This document shows, piece after piece, positions 27,837 through 35,550 of a stretch of DNA of 42,010 nt. The stretch comes from an uncultured beta proteobacterium (lineage in GTDB: Bacteria; Pseudomonadota; Gammaproteobacteria; Burkholderiales; Burkholderiaceae_C): contig CAIJRK010000019.1 in the NCBI GenBank assembly GCA_903823025.1, positions 1-42,010 on the forward strand. The letters are read 5' to 3'. Within the stretch, counting starts at the first letter, position 1. Each line of letters starts with the position of its first letter. The translations under genes were made by a program, and so were the position numbers. The notes beneath the pieces are model-generated. The model had not been told where the DNA came from, did no database searches, and saw only the letters and a list, made by a program, of their open reading frames with translations.

Positions 27837-29038
27837 TGCTGCTCAATACCTTGTTACTGGCCCTGCGCTCCATCCAGCGCAACCTGATGCGCTCGTTTTT
27901 AACGATTCTGGGCATTGTGATTGGCGTGAGCGCCGTCATCACCATGGTGACGCTGGGCAATGGGGCCACGATGGCGATTCAAAACCAGATTTCGGGTTTG
28001 GGCACCAATCTGCTCCAGGTGCGCCCCGGTCAACGCATGGGGCCGGGCAGTGGTGGCGCGCCATCGTTCAAGGAGTCGGACGCTGCGGCCATCGCCACCC
28101 AAATCGGTGGTATCGCTGCTGTGGCGCCTGAAGCGCGCACCAATGCCACCGTTATCGCCAATGGCCGCAACTGGAGCAGCAGCATCATGGGCAGTACCAA
28201 TGCCTGGCTCATCACGGGCAACTGGCAACTCGGCGAAGGGCGTGAGTTTTCTGACGACGAACTGCGCGCTGGAGCCGCCGTTTGTCTGATCGGGGAAACT
28301 GTGCGGCGTGAACTTTATGGCGCACTTCCCGCCTTGGGTTCGCAATTACGCGTGAAGCAAATATCCTGCACCGTGGTGGGCGTGCTGGCCGCCAAAGGCC
28401 AAGGCGCTTTCGGCAACGACCAAGACGACATGGTGCTGGTTCCCATCAAAACGCTGCAACGCCGCATCACCGGCAACATTCGCGTTAACACCTTGCTGGT
28501 GTCGATGAGGGACGGCAGTGATGCTGACCGTGTCAAAGCCAGCCTGACGCAATTGCTGCGCGAACGCCGCAAGCTGGCTGCCGGAGACGACGACAACTTC
28601 AACGTGCTCGACACGAAGCAACTGGCCGACACCTTGTCGGGCACGACCAAAGTGCTAACCACACTCTTGGGCGCGGTCGCCGCCGTGAGTTTGCTGGTGG
28701 GCGGCATCGGCATCATGAACATCATGCTGGTGAGCGTGACCGAGCGCACCCGCGAGATCGGGCTGCGGCTGGCAATTGGTGCGCTGGAGCGTGAGGTGTT
28801 GCTCCAGTTTCTGATTGAGGCCGTGGTGTTGTCCTCGCTGGGCGGCTTGATCGGCATCGTGCTGGCAACGCTCGCCTCGCTGGGCCTGTCAAGTTTGATG
28901 GATGTGCCCTATGTGTTTAACGTCGGCGTGAACGTGTTGTCGTTCTTGTTCTCGGCGGGTATTGGCGTGTTGTTTGGCTACTTTCCGGCGCGCCGGGCCG
29001 CTCGACTCGATCCGATTGAAGCGCTTCGCCATGAGTGA
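27836..29038 (+). CDS. MacB-type ABC transporter permease
   Basis: A 400-residue inner membrane protein. One N-terminal helix (about residues 20-42, [20 protein letters not shown]) is followed by a ~220-residue periplasmic MacB_PCD domain ([32 protein letters not shown]). A C-terminal FtsX bundle of three helices follows, with [28 protein letters not shown] and the cytoplasmic end [17 protein letters not shown]. With the ATPase, adaptor and NodT-like channel it forms a complete tripartite exporter. Such systems export macrolides, peptides, siderophores or haem-like compounds; the substrate cannot be told from sequence. Confidence 0.95.
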   Translation: MLLNTLLLALRSIQRNLMRSFLTILGIVIGVSAVITMVTLGNGATMAIQNQISGLGTNLLQVRPGQRMGPGSGGAPSFKESDAAAIATQIGGIAAVAPEARTNATVIANGRNWSSSIMGSTNAWLITGNWQLGEGREFSDDELRAGAAVCLIGETVRRELYGALPALGSQLRVKQISCTVVGVLAAKGQGAFGNDQDDMVLVPIKTLQRRITGNIRVNTLLVSMRDGSDADRVKASLTQLLRERRKLAAGDDDNFNVLDTKQLADTLSGTTKVLTTLLGAVAAVSLLVGGIGIMNIMLVSVTERTREIGLRLAIGALEREVLLQFLIEAVVLSSLGGLIGIVLATLASLGLSSLMDVPYVFNVGVNVLSFLFSAGIGVLFGYFPARRAARLDPIEALRHE

Positions 29039-29218
29039 TCACAGCGGTTTTCTTCGGGCGCTGTTTTAGCGTCACTTCCAACTTTAAAAAAGTTGTTGCG
29101 AAATAACATATCCAGTGCATATTCGTCAGAAATAAATCCTTAAAAACAATAAGGAATTACCCTTAATTTCAGTAGAATTCGTCACATAAAAAACATGTGA
29201 CCGCTTTATGCGTCGTAA
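29039..29218 (+). promoter_or_regulatory. promoter region of the cytochrome operon
   Basis: An A/T-rich 180-base gap after the exporter genes. It contains CCTTA-N7-TAAGG (29138-29154), a further CCTTA at 29161-29165, and the GTCACAT-N7-ATGTGAC dyad described separately. No terminator with a T tract is clear for the exporter operon. No canonical -35/-10 pair stands out. Confidence 0.45.
29181..29201. promoter_or_regulatory. dyad-symmetric operator-like site
   Basis: GTCACAT (29181-29187) and ATGTGAC (29195-29201) form a perfect 7-bp inverted repeat around AAAAAAC, ending 17 bases before the cytochrome b561 start. Spacing and symmetry fit a dimeric regulator site or a leader hairpin. The half-sites are TCACA/TGTGA in the reverse order to a Crp site, so Crp binding is not implied. 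Confidence 0.45.
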
Positions 29219-29797
29219 ATGCAAAAATTATCGGATTCCTTAACGTCCAAACCTGCCCGGCAATCTTCGCCCACGATTGCCATCCATTGGTTGTCCGCCT
29301 TGGCGGTTGTTTTGGCATTTACAACGGTATGGTCGCGTGACTTTATCGATGACGATGCGCTCAGCGCGCTACTGCTTGGAACCCATCGCCAGCTGGGCTT
29401 ATTTGTCCTTTTGCTCTGGTTTGTCCGGTTGTTGGTGCGCTGGTCTCACACCCCCCCTGATCAAGCGCAAGGCACGCCATTATTGATGCGGTGGGCCGCC
29501 GCAGGCGCGCATGTGATGCTGTATGGCGTTTTGTTAGCCATGCCACTTTTGGGTTGGGCCATGACGAATGCACAAGGTCATGTGGCCCGTTTGGCCAACC
29601 TGGTTCCCTTGCCCCTGCTGGTCTCGATTAACCCGGATCTGGCAGACACCCTGCAAGACTGGCACGAATGGACGGCTTGGTGTTTGTTGGGCTTGATCTT
29701 GTTACATGTATTGGCAGCGCTCTGGCATCACGTTATTCGTCGCGATGGCGTACTGGCGGCCATGCTCCCGTTGGTGAGTCCACGGAGCCAGCGGTAA
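29219..29797 (+). CDS. cytochrome b561 family protein
   Basis: A 192-residue inner membrane di-haem b cytochrome with four helices, expected to exchange electrons between the quinone pool and periplasmic partners. Candidate haem-ligand histidines are in AIHWLSALAVVLAF, LLGTHRQLGLFVLLLW, AAGAHVMLYGVLLAMPLLGW and LILLHVLAALWHHVI. The conserved W-H-E-W segment (LQDWHEWTAW) precedes the last helix. It is the first gene of a run with the outer membrane cytochrome (45 nt later) and the soluble cytochrome c, which suggests it is their membrane electron donor or acceptor. Confidence 0.9.
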   Translation: MQKLSDSLTSKPARQSSPTIAIHWLSALAVVLAFTTVWSRDFIDDDALSALLLGTHRQLGLFVLLLWFVRLLVRWSHTPPDQAQGTPLLMRWAAAGAHVMLYGVLLAMPLLGWAMTNAQGHVARLANLVPLPLLVSINPDLADTLQDWHEWTAWCLLGLILLHVLAALWHHVIRRDGVLAAMLPLVSPRSQR

Positions 29798-29842
29798 TCT
29801 AATTTTTCTAATTTTTATCTTTCGACTCTTTGGAATAATTTA

Positions 29843-31126
29843 ATGAAACTGTGGCGAACCTTTCAAGCTGTGCCAACGGCTCTACTCAAGACGATGACTT
29901 TATTGGCCGCGTTGTGCGCAACACAAGTCCATGCGTTGCCCAGTTTTGCAAGACAAACCGGGATGGACTGTGTCGGCTGTCATGTGGGCGGCTTTGGCCC
30001 CCAACTCACCCCGGCGGGTGTGATGTTCAAGTTAACCGGCTACACCGACTCTGATGGTCAATCCGGCAAAGTGCCGCTGTCAGCCATGGTGGTGGCGTCT
30101 TGGTCGCAAACATCAGCGGATCAAAATCCACCGCCTGATCACCTCAAAGCCAACAACAATTTACGCATGGACGAAGCGTCTGTTTTTCTGGCTGGAAAAC
30201 TGACCGAGCACATCGGGGCTTTTGTCCAAGTGACGAATAACGGCACGGACCACACCACCAGCCTGGATCAGACCGATATTCGGTATGCCCGCTCCCTGGA
30301 GTTAGGGTCTAAAGATGCCATCTTTGGTGTCAGTGTGAACAACAATCCGGGCGTGCAAGACCCCTTCAACACCATGCCGACCTGGGGGTTTCCTTTTGCA
30401 TCATCCCCCGCAGGTTTTGGCACCGGCAGCGCCGCAACGCTGATCAACGGCGGGTTGGAAGGCCGCGTGGTGGGTGCCTCGGCTTACACCTTTTATGACA
30501 AATCTCTTTACGCCGAGTTAGGCACTTACCGCTCCATGTCTGCGGCAAATCAAAATCGTTTGGGCCTTAGTGACGACTCGCAGCGTTTGGGTGGCAACAC
30601 TTATTGGCGGTTGGCCTGGATGAAAGACCAAAAAAGTCAAGCGTTTAATGTCGGCGTCTTTGGCTGGAATGCGTCCCTAACCCCTGACCGCAACGCCAGT
30701 GCCGTCCAAGACAAATACCGTGATGTGGGCGTCGATGCGGGCTATCAATTTTTAGGCACCCGTCAACATGTCGCCACTGTTAATGCCAGCTATGTAGATG
30801 AGCGCAAAACCGAAGGGGCAACGGGCGATCTCATTTCGTTAAAAGAAGCGCGCCTGAACGCCTCCTACTATTTCAAACAAACATGGGGCGGCACCGTGGG
30901 CTTGTTCTCAACACATGGGTCAGACCCACTGGCCGCCACGAAGGGCAGTATTTTGCAAGTGGACTGGACACCTTGGGGCAAAGAGAGTGCCAGCGCACCT
31001 GATCCGTTTGGCTGGGCTAATCTGCGCATAGGCGCCCAATACTGGATTTATAACCAGTTTGCTGGCGACACCGTTGCCGCCAAAGATCACAACACGCTGT
31101 ATTTATTTGCCTGGACAAGTTTCTAA
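29843..31126 (+). CDS. outer membrane monohaem cytochrome-porin fusion, Cyc2-like
   Basis: A 427-residue protein. A signal peptide ends near residue 31 (ATQVHA). Immediately after it comes PSFARQTGMDCVGCHVGG, with the c-type haem site CVGCH at 43-47, and then LTPAGVMFKLTGYT. The remaining ~340 residues are rich in alternating polar/aromatic strands with Gly/Asn/Asp turns (LEGRVVGASAYTFYDKSLYAELG), and the chain ends in LYLFAWTSF, a terminal Phe typical of outer membrane beta-barrels. This layout, length and FARQTG-xx-CXXCH opening match, as recalled, the fused cytochrome-porin Cyc2 of iron oxidisers. TPAG replaces the more usual TPFG. Electron transfer across the outer membrane is inferred. 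A soluble cytochrome c follows after 2 nt. Confidence 0.75.
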   Translation: MKLWRTFQAVPTALLKTMTLLAALCATQVHALPSFARQTGMDCVGCHVGGFGPQLTPAGVMFKLTGYTDSDGQSGKVPLSAMVVASWSQTSADQNPPPDHLKANNNLRMDEASVFLAGKLTEHIGAFVQVTNNGTDHTTSLDQTDIRYARSLELGSKDAIFGVSVNNNPGVQDPFNTMPTWGFPFASSPAGFGTGSAATLINGGLEGRVVGASAYTFYDKSLYAELGTYRSMSAANQNRLGLSDDSQRLGGNTYWRLAWMKDQKSQAFNVGVFGWNASLTPDRNASAVQDKYRDVGVDAGYQFLGTRQHVATVNASYVDERKTEGATGDLISLKEARLNASYYFKQTWGGTVGLFSTHGSDPLAATKGSILQVDWTPWGKESASAPDPFGWANLRIGAQYWIYNQFAGDTVAAKDHNTLYLFAWTSF

Positions 31127-31128
31127 TC

Positions 31129-31533
31129 ATGCGCCATTCCTTTTATCAAAAAAGTCGTGCTGTGCGGTTGGCGGCTACCTTGTTGACCGTCGTCACTATT
31201 TCGCCAGCTTGGGCGCAGCAAGGAGACGTGACCAAAGGCGGTGAGCTTTTTGCTACACATTGCGCCGAGTGTCATAGCATGAAAGAGGGCAAAGACAAGA
31301 AAGGCCCGTCCTTGTTTTCAATCTTTGATAACAAGGCGGCTTTGCGTGAAAACTATGTTTATTCAGACGCCCTGAGAAACAGCCATATCACCTGGAATGC
31401 AGAATCTTTGGGCGCCTACCTCACCAACCCCAAGAAGTTGGTGCCAGGCGGAAAGATGAAGTATGACGGCTTGGAAAGCGCCTCAGAACGCGCCGATTTA
31501 ATCGCGTATCTGGCCCGTCAGTCCAAACATTAA
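31129..31533 (+). CDS. class I c-type cytochrome (periplasmic, monohaem)
   Basis: A 134-residue protein. The signal peptide is cleaved after residue 29 (TISPAWA). Haem site CAECH lies at 45-49 within GGELFATHCAECHSMKEG. The distal ligand is probably Met110 in LVPGGKMKYDGL, followed by the C-terminal helix RADLIAYLARQ. The GPSLFSIFDNKAALRENYVYSDAL segment is that of the cytochrome c2/c550 type. It starts 2 nt after the outer membrane cytochrome stop, so it is the likely periplasmic shuttle between that protein and inner membrane carriers. Confidence 0.94.
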   Translation: MRHSFYQKSRAVRLAATLLTVVTISPAWAQQGDVTKGGELFATHCAECHSMKEGKDKKGPSLFSIFDNKAALRENYVYSDALRNSHITWNAESLGAYLTNPKKLVPGGKMKYDGLESASERADLIAYLARQSKH

Positions 31534-31543
31534 CGTTATGAAA

Positions 31544-31563
31544 AACGGACTTAAACGTCCGTT
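31544..31563. terminator. shared terminator of cytochrome operon and purN
   Basis: AACGGAC-TTAAAC-GTCCGTT (31544-31563). On the minus strand it is followed by a run of T, making it a good terminator for purN. On the plus strand the tail is less T rich. It lies between the two convergent stops. Confidence 0.75.
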
Positions 31564-31582
31564 CTGCATTTGCAATGAACGG

Positions 31583-32173
31583 CTACTGGCGTAGCCATTC
31601 AGCAATCGCCCGAGGATAGATGAGGTGCTCCTGTGTGAGCACACGCGCCGCCAAAATGTCGGCTGAATCGCCGGGCAGCACGGGCACCACCGCCTGCGCC
31701 AGAATGGGGCCGTGGTCCAACTCAGCCGTCACCTGATGCACGGTGGCGCCAGCAAATTTGCAGCCTGCATCCAGCGCCTGCTGATGTGTATGCAAGCCCG
31801 CAAAGGCAGGCAGGAGCGAAGGGTGAATGTTGAGCAAACGCCCCGCATAACGATTCACAAACCCCGGTGTGAGAATGCGCATAAACCCTGCCAGTACCAC
31901 TAACGCGGGTTGACCCGGTTCGTCGTAACGGTCAATGGCGGTTGACAAAGCCGCATCAAACGCCTCACGCGAGGCAAAGGTTGTGTGGTCCAGCACCTCG
32001 GTTGCAAGGCCCTGTTCTTGCGCAAAAACAAGACCGTGGGCTTGCGCTTTGTTGCTGATAACGCCCGCCACGCGCGCACCTAATTTTTTATGCCAACCCT
32101 CGCGTTGAGCCGTTTTAACAATAGCGGCCATGTTGGAGCCGCCGCCTGAGATCAAAATAACGATGTTTTTCAT
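31583..32173 (-). CDS. purN: phosphoribosylglycinamide formyltransferase PurN
   Basis: A 196-residue cytoplasmic enzyme that transfers the formyl group from 10-formyltetrahydrofolate to GAR, the third step of purine synthesis. It begins [19 protein letters not shown]. The catalytic region is [24 protein letters not shown] with Asn and His, and the catalytic Asp is in [19 protein letters not shown]. The frame is open upstream to 32344, but that extension is antisense to the neighbouring gene and foreign to the family, so ATG 32173 is used. Only 12 bases separate this start from that of the divergent gene. Confidence 0.96.
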   Translation of the reverse strand: MKNIVILISGGGSNMAAIVKTAQREGWHKKLGARVAGVISNKAQAHGLVFAQEQGLATEVLDHTTFASREAFDAALSTAIDRYDEPGQPALVVLAGFMRILTPGFVNRYAGRLLNIHPSLLPAFAGLHTHQQALDAGCKFAGATVHQVTAELDHGPILAQAVVPVLPGDSADILAARVLTQEHLIYPRAIAEWLRQ

Positions 32174-32185
32174 TTTGACCAAATT

Positions 32186-32908
32186 ATGACCTCTACATCC
32201 CCCCTCCCGACGACCAGCCCAACGCCCACACCCACCGTTAGCCCGATTGAAGCCCGCGTGCTGGGCACCTTGATGGAAAAAGCCCGCACCGTGCCTGACA
32301 GCTACCCGCTCACGCTCAATTCTCTGATTTTGGGTTGCAACCAAAAAAGTAGCCGTGAACCGCTCATGGAGTTAACAGAGGCGCAAGTTGCCACCGCCTT
32401 GGACCAACTGAAATCGGCGGGACTGGTGCGTGAAAGCAGTGGCGGGCGCACGACCCGCTACGAGCACAACTTTCAACGTGGCATTGGTGTTTATGAACAA
32501 TCGGCGGTGTTGTTGGGCTTGTTGATGCTGCGCGGGCCGCAAACTGCGGGCGAGTTGCGTTTGAATTCAGAACGCTGGTACAAGTTTGCCGACATCTCGT
32601 CGGTCGAAGGTTTTCTGGAAGAACTGCAAGACCGCGCTGCTGAAAAAGGGGGGCCGCTGGTGGTCAAGCTGGCGCGTGGACCCGGCACGCGAGAGCAACG
32701 CTGGGCGCATCTGTTGTGCGGCCCGGTGGATGTCACGCAAAGCGGCAGCCCCAGCACACGCGCCAACGACGGGTCTGTTGCGGGCAACACAGCGGCGCGC
32801 ATCGAGCGGCTTGAAGCCGAGGTTGCGCAACTGCGTAACACCGTGCAAAAGCTGTGTGCGGAATTGGGCGTAGAGGCTTCTTTTACTCCGCCGAGCGCTG
32901 ACGCATAA
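32186..32908 (+). CDS. YceH/DUF480 (UPF0502) family protein
   Basis: A 240-residue protein with two winged-helix-like repeats. The family opening is [41 protein letters not shown], shown here in part, followed by [11 protein letters not shown] and [22 protein letters not shown]. The C-terminal ~30 residues form a coiled coil ([19 protein letters not shown]). Its biochemical role is not established. The first ~17 residues are a Thr/Pro-rich tail and no Shine-Dalgarno precedes the ATG, so the start is uncertain or the message leaderless. Its 3' end overlaps the DNA ligase gene tail to tail by 26 nt. Confidence 0.88.
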   Translation: MTSTSPLPTTSPTPTPTVSPIEARVLGTLMEKARTVPDSYPLTLNSLILGCNQKSSREPLMELTEAQVATALDQLKSAGLVRESSGGRTTRYEHNFQRGIGVYEQSAVLLGLLMLRGPQTAGELRLNSERWYKFADISSVEGFLEELQDRAAEKGGPLVVKLARGPGTREQRWAHLLCGPVDVTQSGSPSTRANDGSVAGNTAARIERLEAEVAQLRNTVQKLCAELGVEASFTPPSADA

Positions 32909-33779
32909 AACTGGCAAAACGCGGCAGGCCCGTCGTTGTTCGACCCCGATAACGGTAGGTCACGAAAGTACCTACAGCGGGGGGCGACTCGCGTTGTGCA
33001 TCGGTAAACCCCGTGCCCAGCGCAAAACGCTTGCCATTAGGCATTTCAAGCAACAACGCGCCCAGACGCCCCGCGTTACGACCCTTGCCGGGCAAGTGGG
33101 AAACCACGCGCGCATCTTCATCGGGCACCAGCTTGAGCTTGCGCAGTGCATCACTGCGACCGGGCGACCAATCGGCATCCGCACGGTGCAACATGAAGCC
33201 TTCACCCCCCTCGCTGACGAGTTGACGCAGCTGGCTTTGCAGCGTGGCCCGATCAGAACCTGGACGTTGCTCAACAGCCTGCAGCCAGGGCACCCCAGTT
33301 GCTGCTACCAAGGCGACCACGCGGGCGCTACGCTCGGCAAACGAACCCGGTTCACCCGGTAAATCAAAAATCATGTAATGCAGTTTTCGCCAGTCGGCAT
33401 CAACGGGCACGAGGTGGCGAACCGTCCCCGAGAGTTCATCAAAGCGGCCTCGTTGCAGCCACAGTTCGCCGTCCAGTGGCGTGGCGGGCAAGGCGGCGAT
33501 GAACCAGTCAGGGGCGATGATGCGCCGCCCACTGCGAAAGCGCAGCACCTGCCCGTCCCAGACGGCGCGCACGCCATCGAGCTTTTCGCTTACTAAAAAA
33601 TCACTGGGGGCCAGCCCGGCTTGCCAGTGTTTGGCCAAGATCAATTCGGGCGGTAAAACCAGCGGCGCTTCAATAACAACGGTTGCCAAACCAGTGGCGG
33701 GCGCCGCCAAGGGGAGAAATGTGCTGCCTAAAAGCAGTGCTAAATGGGTGGCTCGTTGGCCTATTAATCGGTACGCCAT
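32883..33779 (-). CDS. ligE: ATP-dependent DNA ligase with signal peptide (Lig E type)
   Basis: A 298-residue minimal ligase. The first ~27 residues are a signal peptide ([19 protein letters not shown]), implying action in the periplasm or outside. The nucleotidyltransferase motif I is [13 protein letters not shown] with the AMP-accepting Lys66. Motif III is YMIFDLPG, motif IV EGFMLHR and motif [14 protein letters not shown]. The OB-fold domain with [18 protein letters not shown] closes the protein. No zinc finger or DNA-binding extra domain is present, as expected for the Lig E group found in Gram-negative bacteria. A role in repairing or joining extracellular or incoming DNA is proposed for that group; here it is inference. 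Confidence 0.9.
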   Translation of the reverse strand: MAYRLIGQRATHLALLLGSTFLPLAAPATGLATVVIEAPLVLPPELILAKHWQAGLAPSDFLVSEKLDGVRAVWDGQVLRFRSGRRIIAPDWFIAALPATPLDGELWLQRGRFDELSGTVRHLVPVDADWRKLHYMIFDLPGEPGSFAERSARVVALVAATGVPWLQAVEQRPGSDRATLQSQLRQLVSEGGEGFMLHRADADWSPGRSDALRKLKLVPDEDARVVSHLPGKGRNAGRLGALLLEMPNGKRFALGTGFTDAQRESPPAVGTFVTYRYRGRTTTGLPRFASFMRQRSAE

Positions 33780-33832
33780 GATCTTTTCTCCCTGAAGTTA
33801 TGTCAGGGAAAGTGTAGCAACCCAGCGCGGCG

Positions 33833-34390
33833 TTAGTCCATGAGCCTTGAAGACTTGGGCACATGCGCCATTAAAAACTCCATTTGATCGGCGAGAATGC
33901 GGCGGTTGCGCAAAATAAAATCTTCCCACAAGCTGGGGATGTAAGGGGTGTACAACAGCGGCATTCCTGCTTGTTCAGGGGTGCGGTGGCTTTTGCGGTG
34001 ATTGCAAGGACGACACGAAGTCACCACATTCATCCAGGTATCTATGCCGTTTTGCGCAAACGGAATAATGTGTTCGCGGGTCAGCACTTCTTCGTGGAAG
34101 TGTTCGCCGCAATAAGCGCAAACCTGATGATCGCGAGCGAACAATTTACTGTTGGTCAGCCCCGGTTTCAGGTTGAACGGGTTAATGCCGGGCACGCCCC
34201 GGGTGCCAATGATGCTGTTGACCGTGATGATGGATTGTTGACCGGTTAGCGCGTTATGGCCGCCATGAAACACCGCAACCTGGGCGCCCATCTCCCAGCG
34301 CACATCCTCGGCGGCGTAATGAATCACCGCTTGTTCAAGCGTAATCCATGATTGGGGCAGCCCTTGGGCCGACAACTTCAAAACTTTCAA
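33833..34390 (-). CDS. HNH endonuclease family protein
   Basis: A 185-residue protein with the HNH core in its middle: FARDHQVCAYCGEHFHEE, LTREHIIPFAQNG and NVVTSCRPCNHRKSHRTPEQAG. The two CXXC pairs bind zinc and the His residues form the betabetaalpha-metal site. A C-terminal helical tail follows. The longest frame reaches 34483, but a TTG at 34390 is preferred. It has AGGAG 7 nt upstream (34398-34402), and the protein then begins with the conserved KVLKLSAQGLPQSWI. No methyltransferase is nearby, so it is not an obvious restriction enzyme. Such stand-alone HNH proteins are common in betaproteobacteria and their function is unknown. Confidence 0.88.
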   Translation of the reverse strand: MKVLKLSAQGLPQSWITLEQAVIHYAAEDVRWEMGAQVAVFHGGHNALTGQQSIITVNSIIGTRGVPGINPFNLKPGLTNSKLFARDHQVCAYCGEHFHEEVLTREHIIPFAQNGIDTWMNVVTSCRPCNHRKSHRTPEQAGMPLLYTPYIPSLWEDFILRNRRILADQMEFLMAHVPKSSRLMD

Positions 34391-34505
34391 AACACGTCTC
34401 CTGGAACAATGCGTACCACTGACACGAAATGCAATCCGCTTTGGCAGCATCAACGTTTGAAGCGCTCTGCTACTGAGACACAATATACCTTGTTTTTACG
34501 ACTGC

Positions 34506-34544
34506 CTTGCTGTCAAAGCAAGTGTCAATAGCGGAGTTTGCTAT
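34506..34544 (+). promoter_or_regulatory. two small hairpins in the ribF leader
   Basis: CTTGCT-GTCAA-AGCAAG (34506-34522) and ATAGC-N7-GCTAT (34528-34544) lie in tandem, ending 19 bases before the ribF ATG. They do not resemble an FMN riboswitch. A regulatory role is possible but unproven. Confidence 0.3.
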
Positions 34545-34563
34545 CAAAAAAGTTATCAATTTA

Positions 34564-35550
34564 ATGAAGATTTTTCGGGGGTTTAACCACCCCGGCATTG
34601 CCAAATCCTGCGCGCTGACCATTGGCAACTTTGACGGGGTGCACTGCGGCCATCAAGCCATGCTGGCGCTGTTATGCCGAGAGGCCCAACAGCGCGGCGT
34701 GCCCAGTTGCGTCCTGACTTTTGAGCCGCACCCGCGTGACTACTTTGCCGCCCTCCACCAAAAACCGGAACTCGCCCCTGCCCGCATTGGCGCCTTGCGC
34801 GACAAACTGACCGACCTGTCTCATTGCTGCATTGACCAAGCGGTCGTTTTGCCTTTTGATGCCCGACTGGCCTCGCTGTCACCGCAGACTTTTATCAACG
34901 ACATTCTGGTCAAAGGTTTGGGTGCGCAATATATTTTGGTGGGCGATGATTTTCGTTTCGGCTTCAAGCGTCAGGGCGATGACGCCATGCTGGATGCGGC
35001 GGGTCTGGCGCAAGGCTTTGACGTGGCGCGCATGAGCAGTTACGAAGTTCATGGCCTGCGGGTGTCAAGTTCTGCCGTGCGTGACACTTTATCACAAGGC
35101 CGCATGGCGGACGTGACGCGGCTGCTGGGACGGCCTTATCGCATCTCCGGGCATGTGGTTCATGGCCGCAAACTGGGGCGTTCGTTGGGCTTTAGAACCC
35201 TGAACTTGCGCTTTTCCCACTGGAACCCCGCCGCCAGCGGCATCTTTGTCGTGCGGGTGCATGGCTTGACTGAAATACCTTTGGCCGGTGTGGCCAACCT
35301 AGGCATTCGCCCGTCCCTTGATCCATCTGATGTCAACGGGGGGCGCGTGCTGCTGGAAACCCATTGTCTTGATTGGCCCGACACCCTGGGGCCTGAAGGG
35401 GCCTACGGTAAAATTATTCGAGTTGAACTCCTCCACAAATTGCACGACGAATTGAAGTACGACGGACTGGATGCCCTCACGGCGGGTATTCACCGTGATT
35501 GCCTGCAAGCGCGGGCCTACTTTGCCAATCAGCGCCACCATGACCAATAA
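34564..35550 (+). CDS. ribF: bifunctional riboflavin kinase / FAD synthetase
   Basis: A 328-residue enzyme making FMN from riboflavin and then FAD. The N-terminal adenylyltransferase domain has [47 protein letters not shown] and [14 protein letters not shown]. The C-terminal kinase domain has [22 protein letters not shown], in which the usual PTAN is RTLN, keeping the Thr and Asn. [12 protein letters not shown] and the catalytic-region Glu in LLETHCLDW follow. The ATG at 34564 is chosen over the TTG at 34507 on family length. Its stop overlaps the ileS start by 11 nt. It heads the ribF-ileS-lspA unit. Confidence 0.95.
   Translation: MKIFRGFNHPGIAKSCALTIGNFDGVHCGHQAMLALLCREAQQRGVPSCVLTFEPHPRDYFAALHQKPELAPARIGALRDKLTDLSHCCIDQAVVLPFDARLASLSPQTFINDILVKGLGAQYILVGDDFRFGFKRQGDDAMLDAAGLAQGFDVARMSSYEVHGLRVSSSAVRDTLSQGRMADVTRLLGRPYRISGHVVHGRKLGRSLGFRTLNLRFSHWNPAASGIFVVRVHGLTEIPLAGVANLGIRPSLDPSDVNGGRVLLETHCLDWPDTLGPEGAYGKIIRVELLHKLHDELKYDGLDALTAGIHRDCLQARAYFANQRHHDQ

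Noticed and set aside
29181..29201. Crp or Fnr site before the cytochrome operon
   Set aside because: The half-sites are in inverted order (TCACA left, TGTGA right) relative to the Crp consensus, and there is no TTGAT-N4-ATCAA for Fnr.
34391..34563. possible FMN riboswitch before ribF
   Set aside because: The region is short and shows none of the conserved RFN-element segments, only two simple hairpins.
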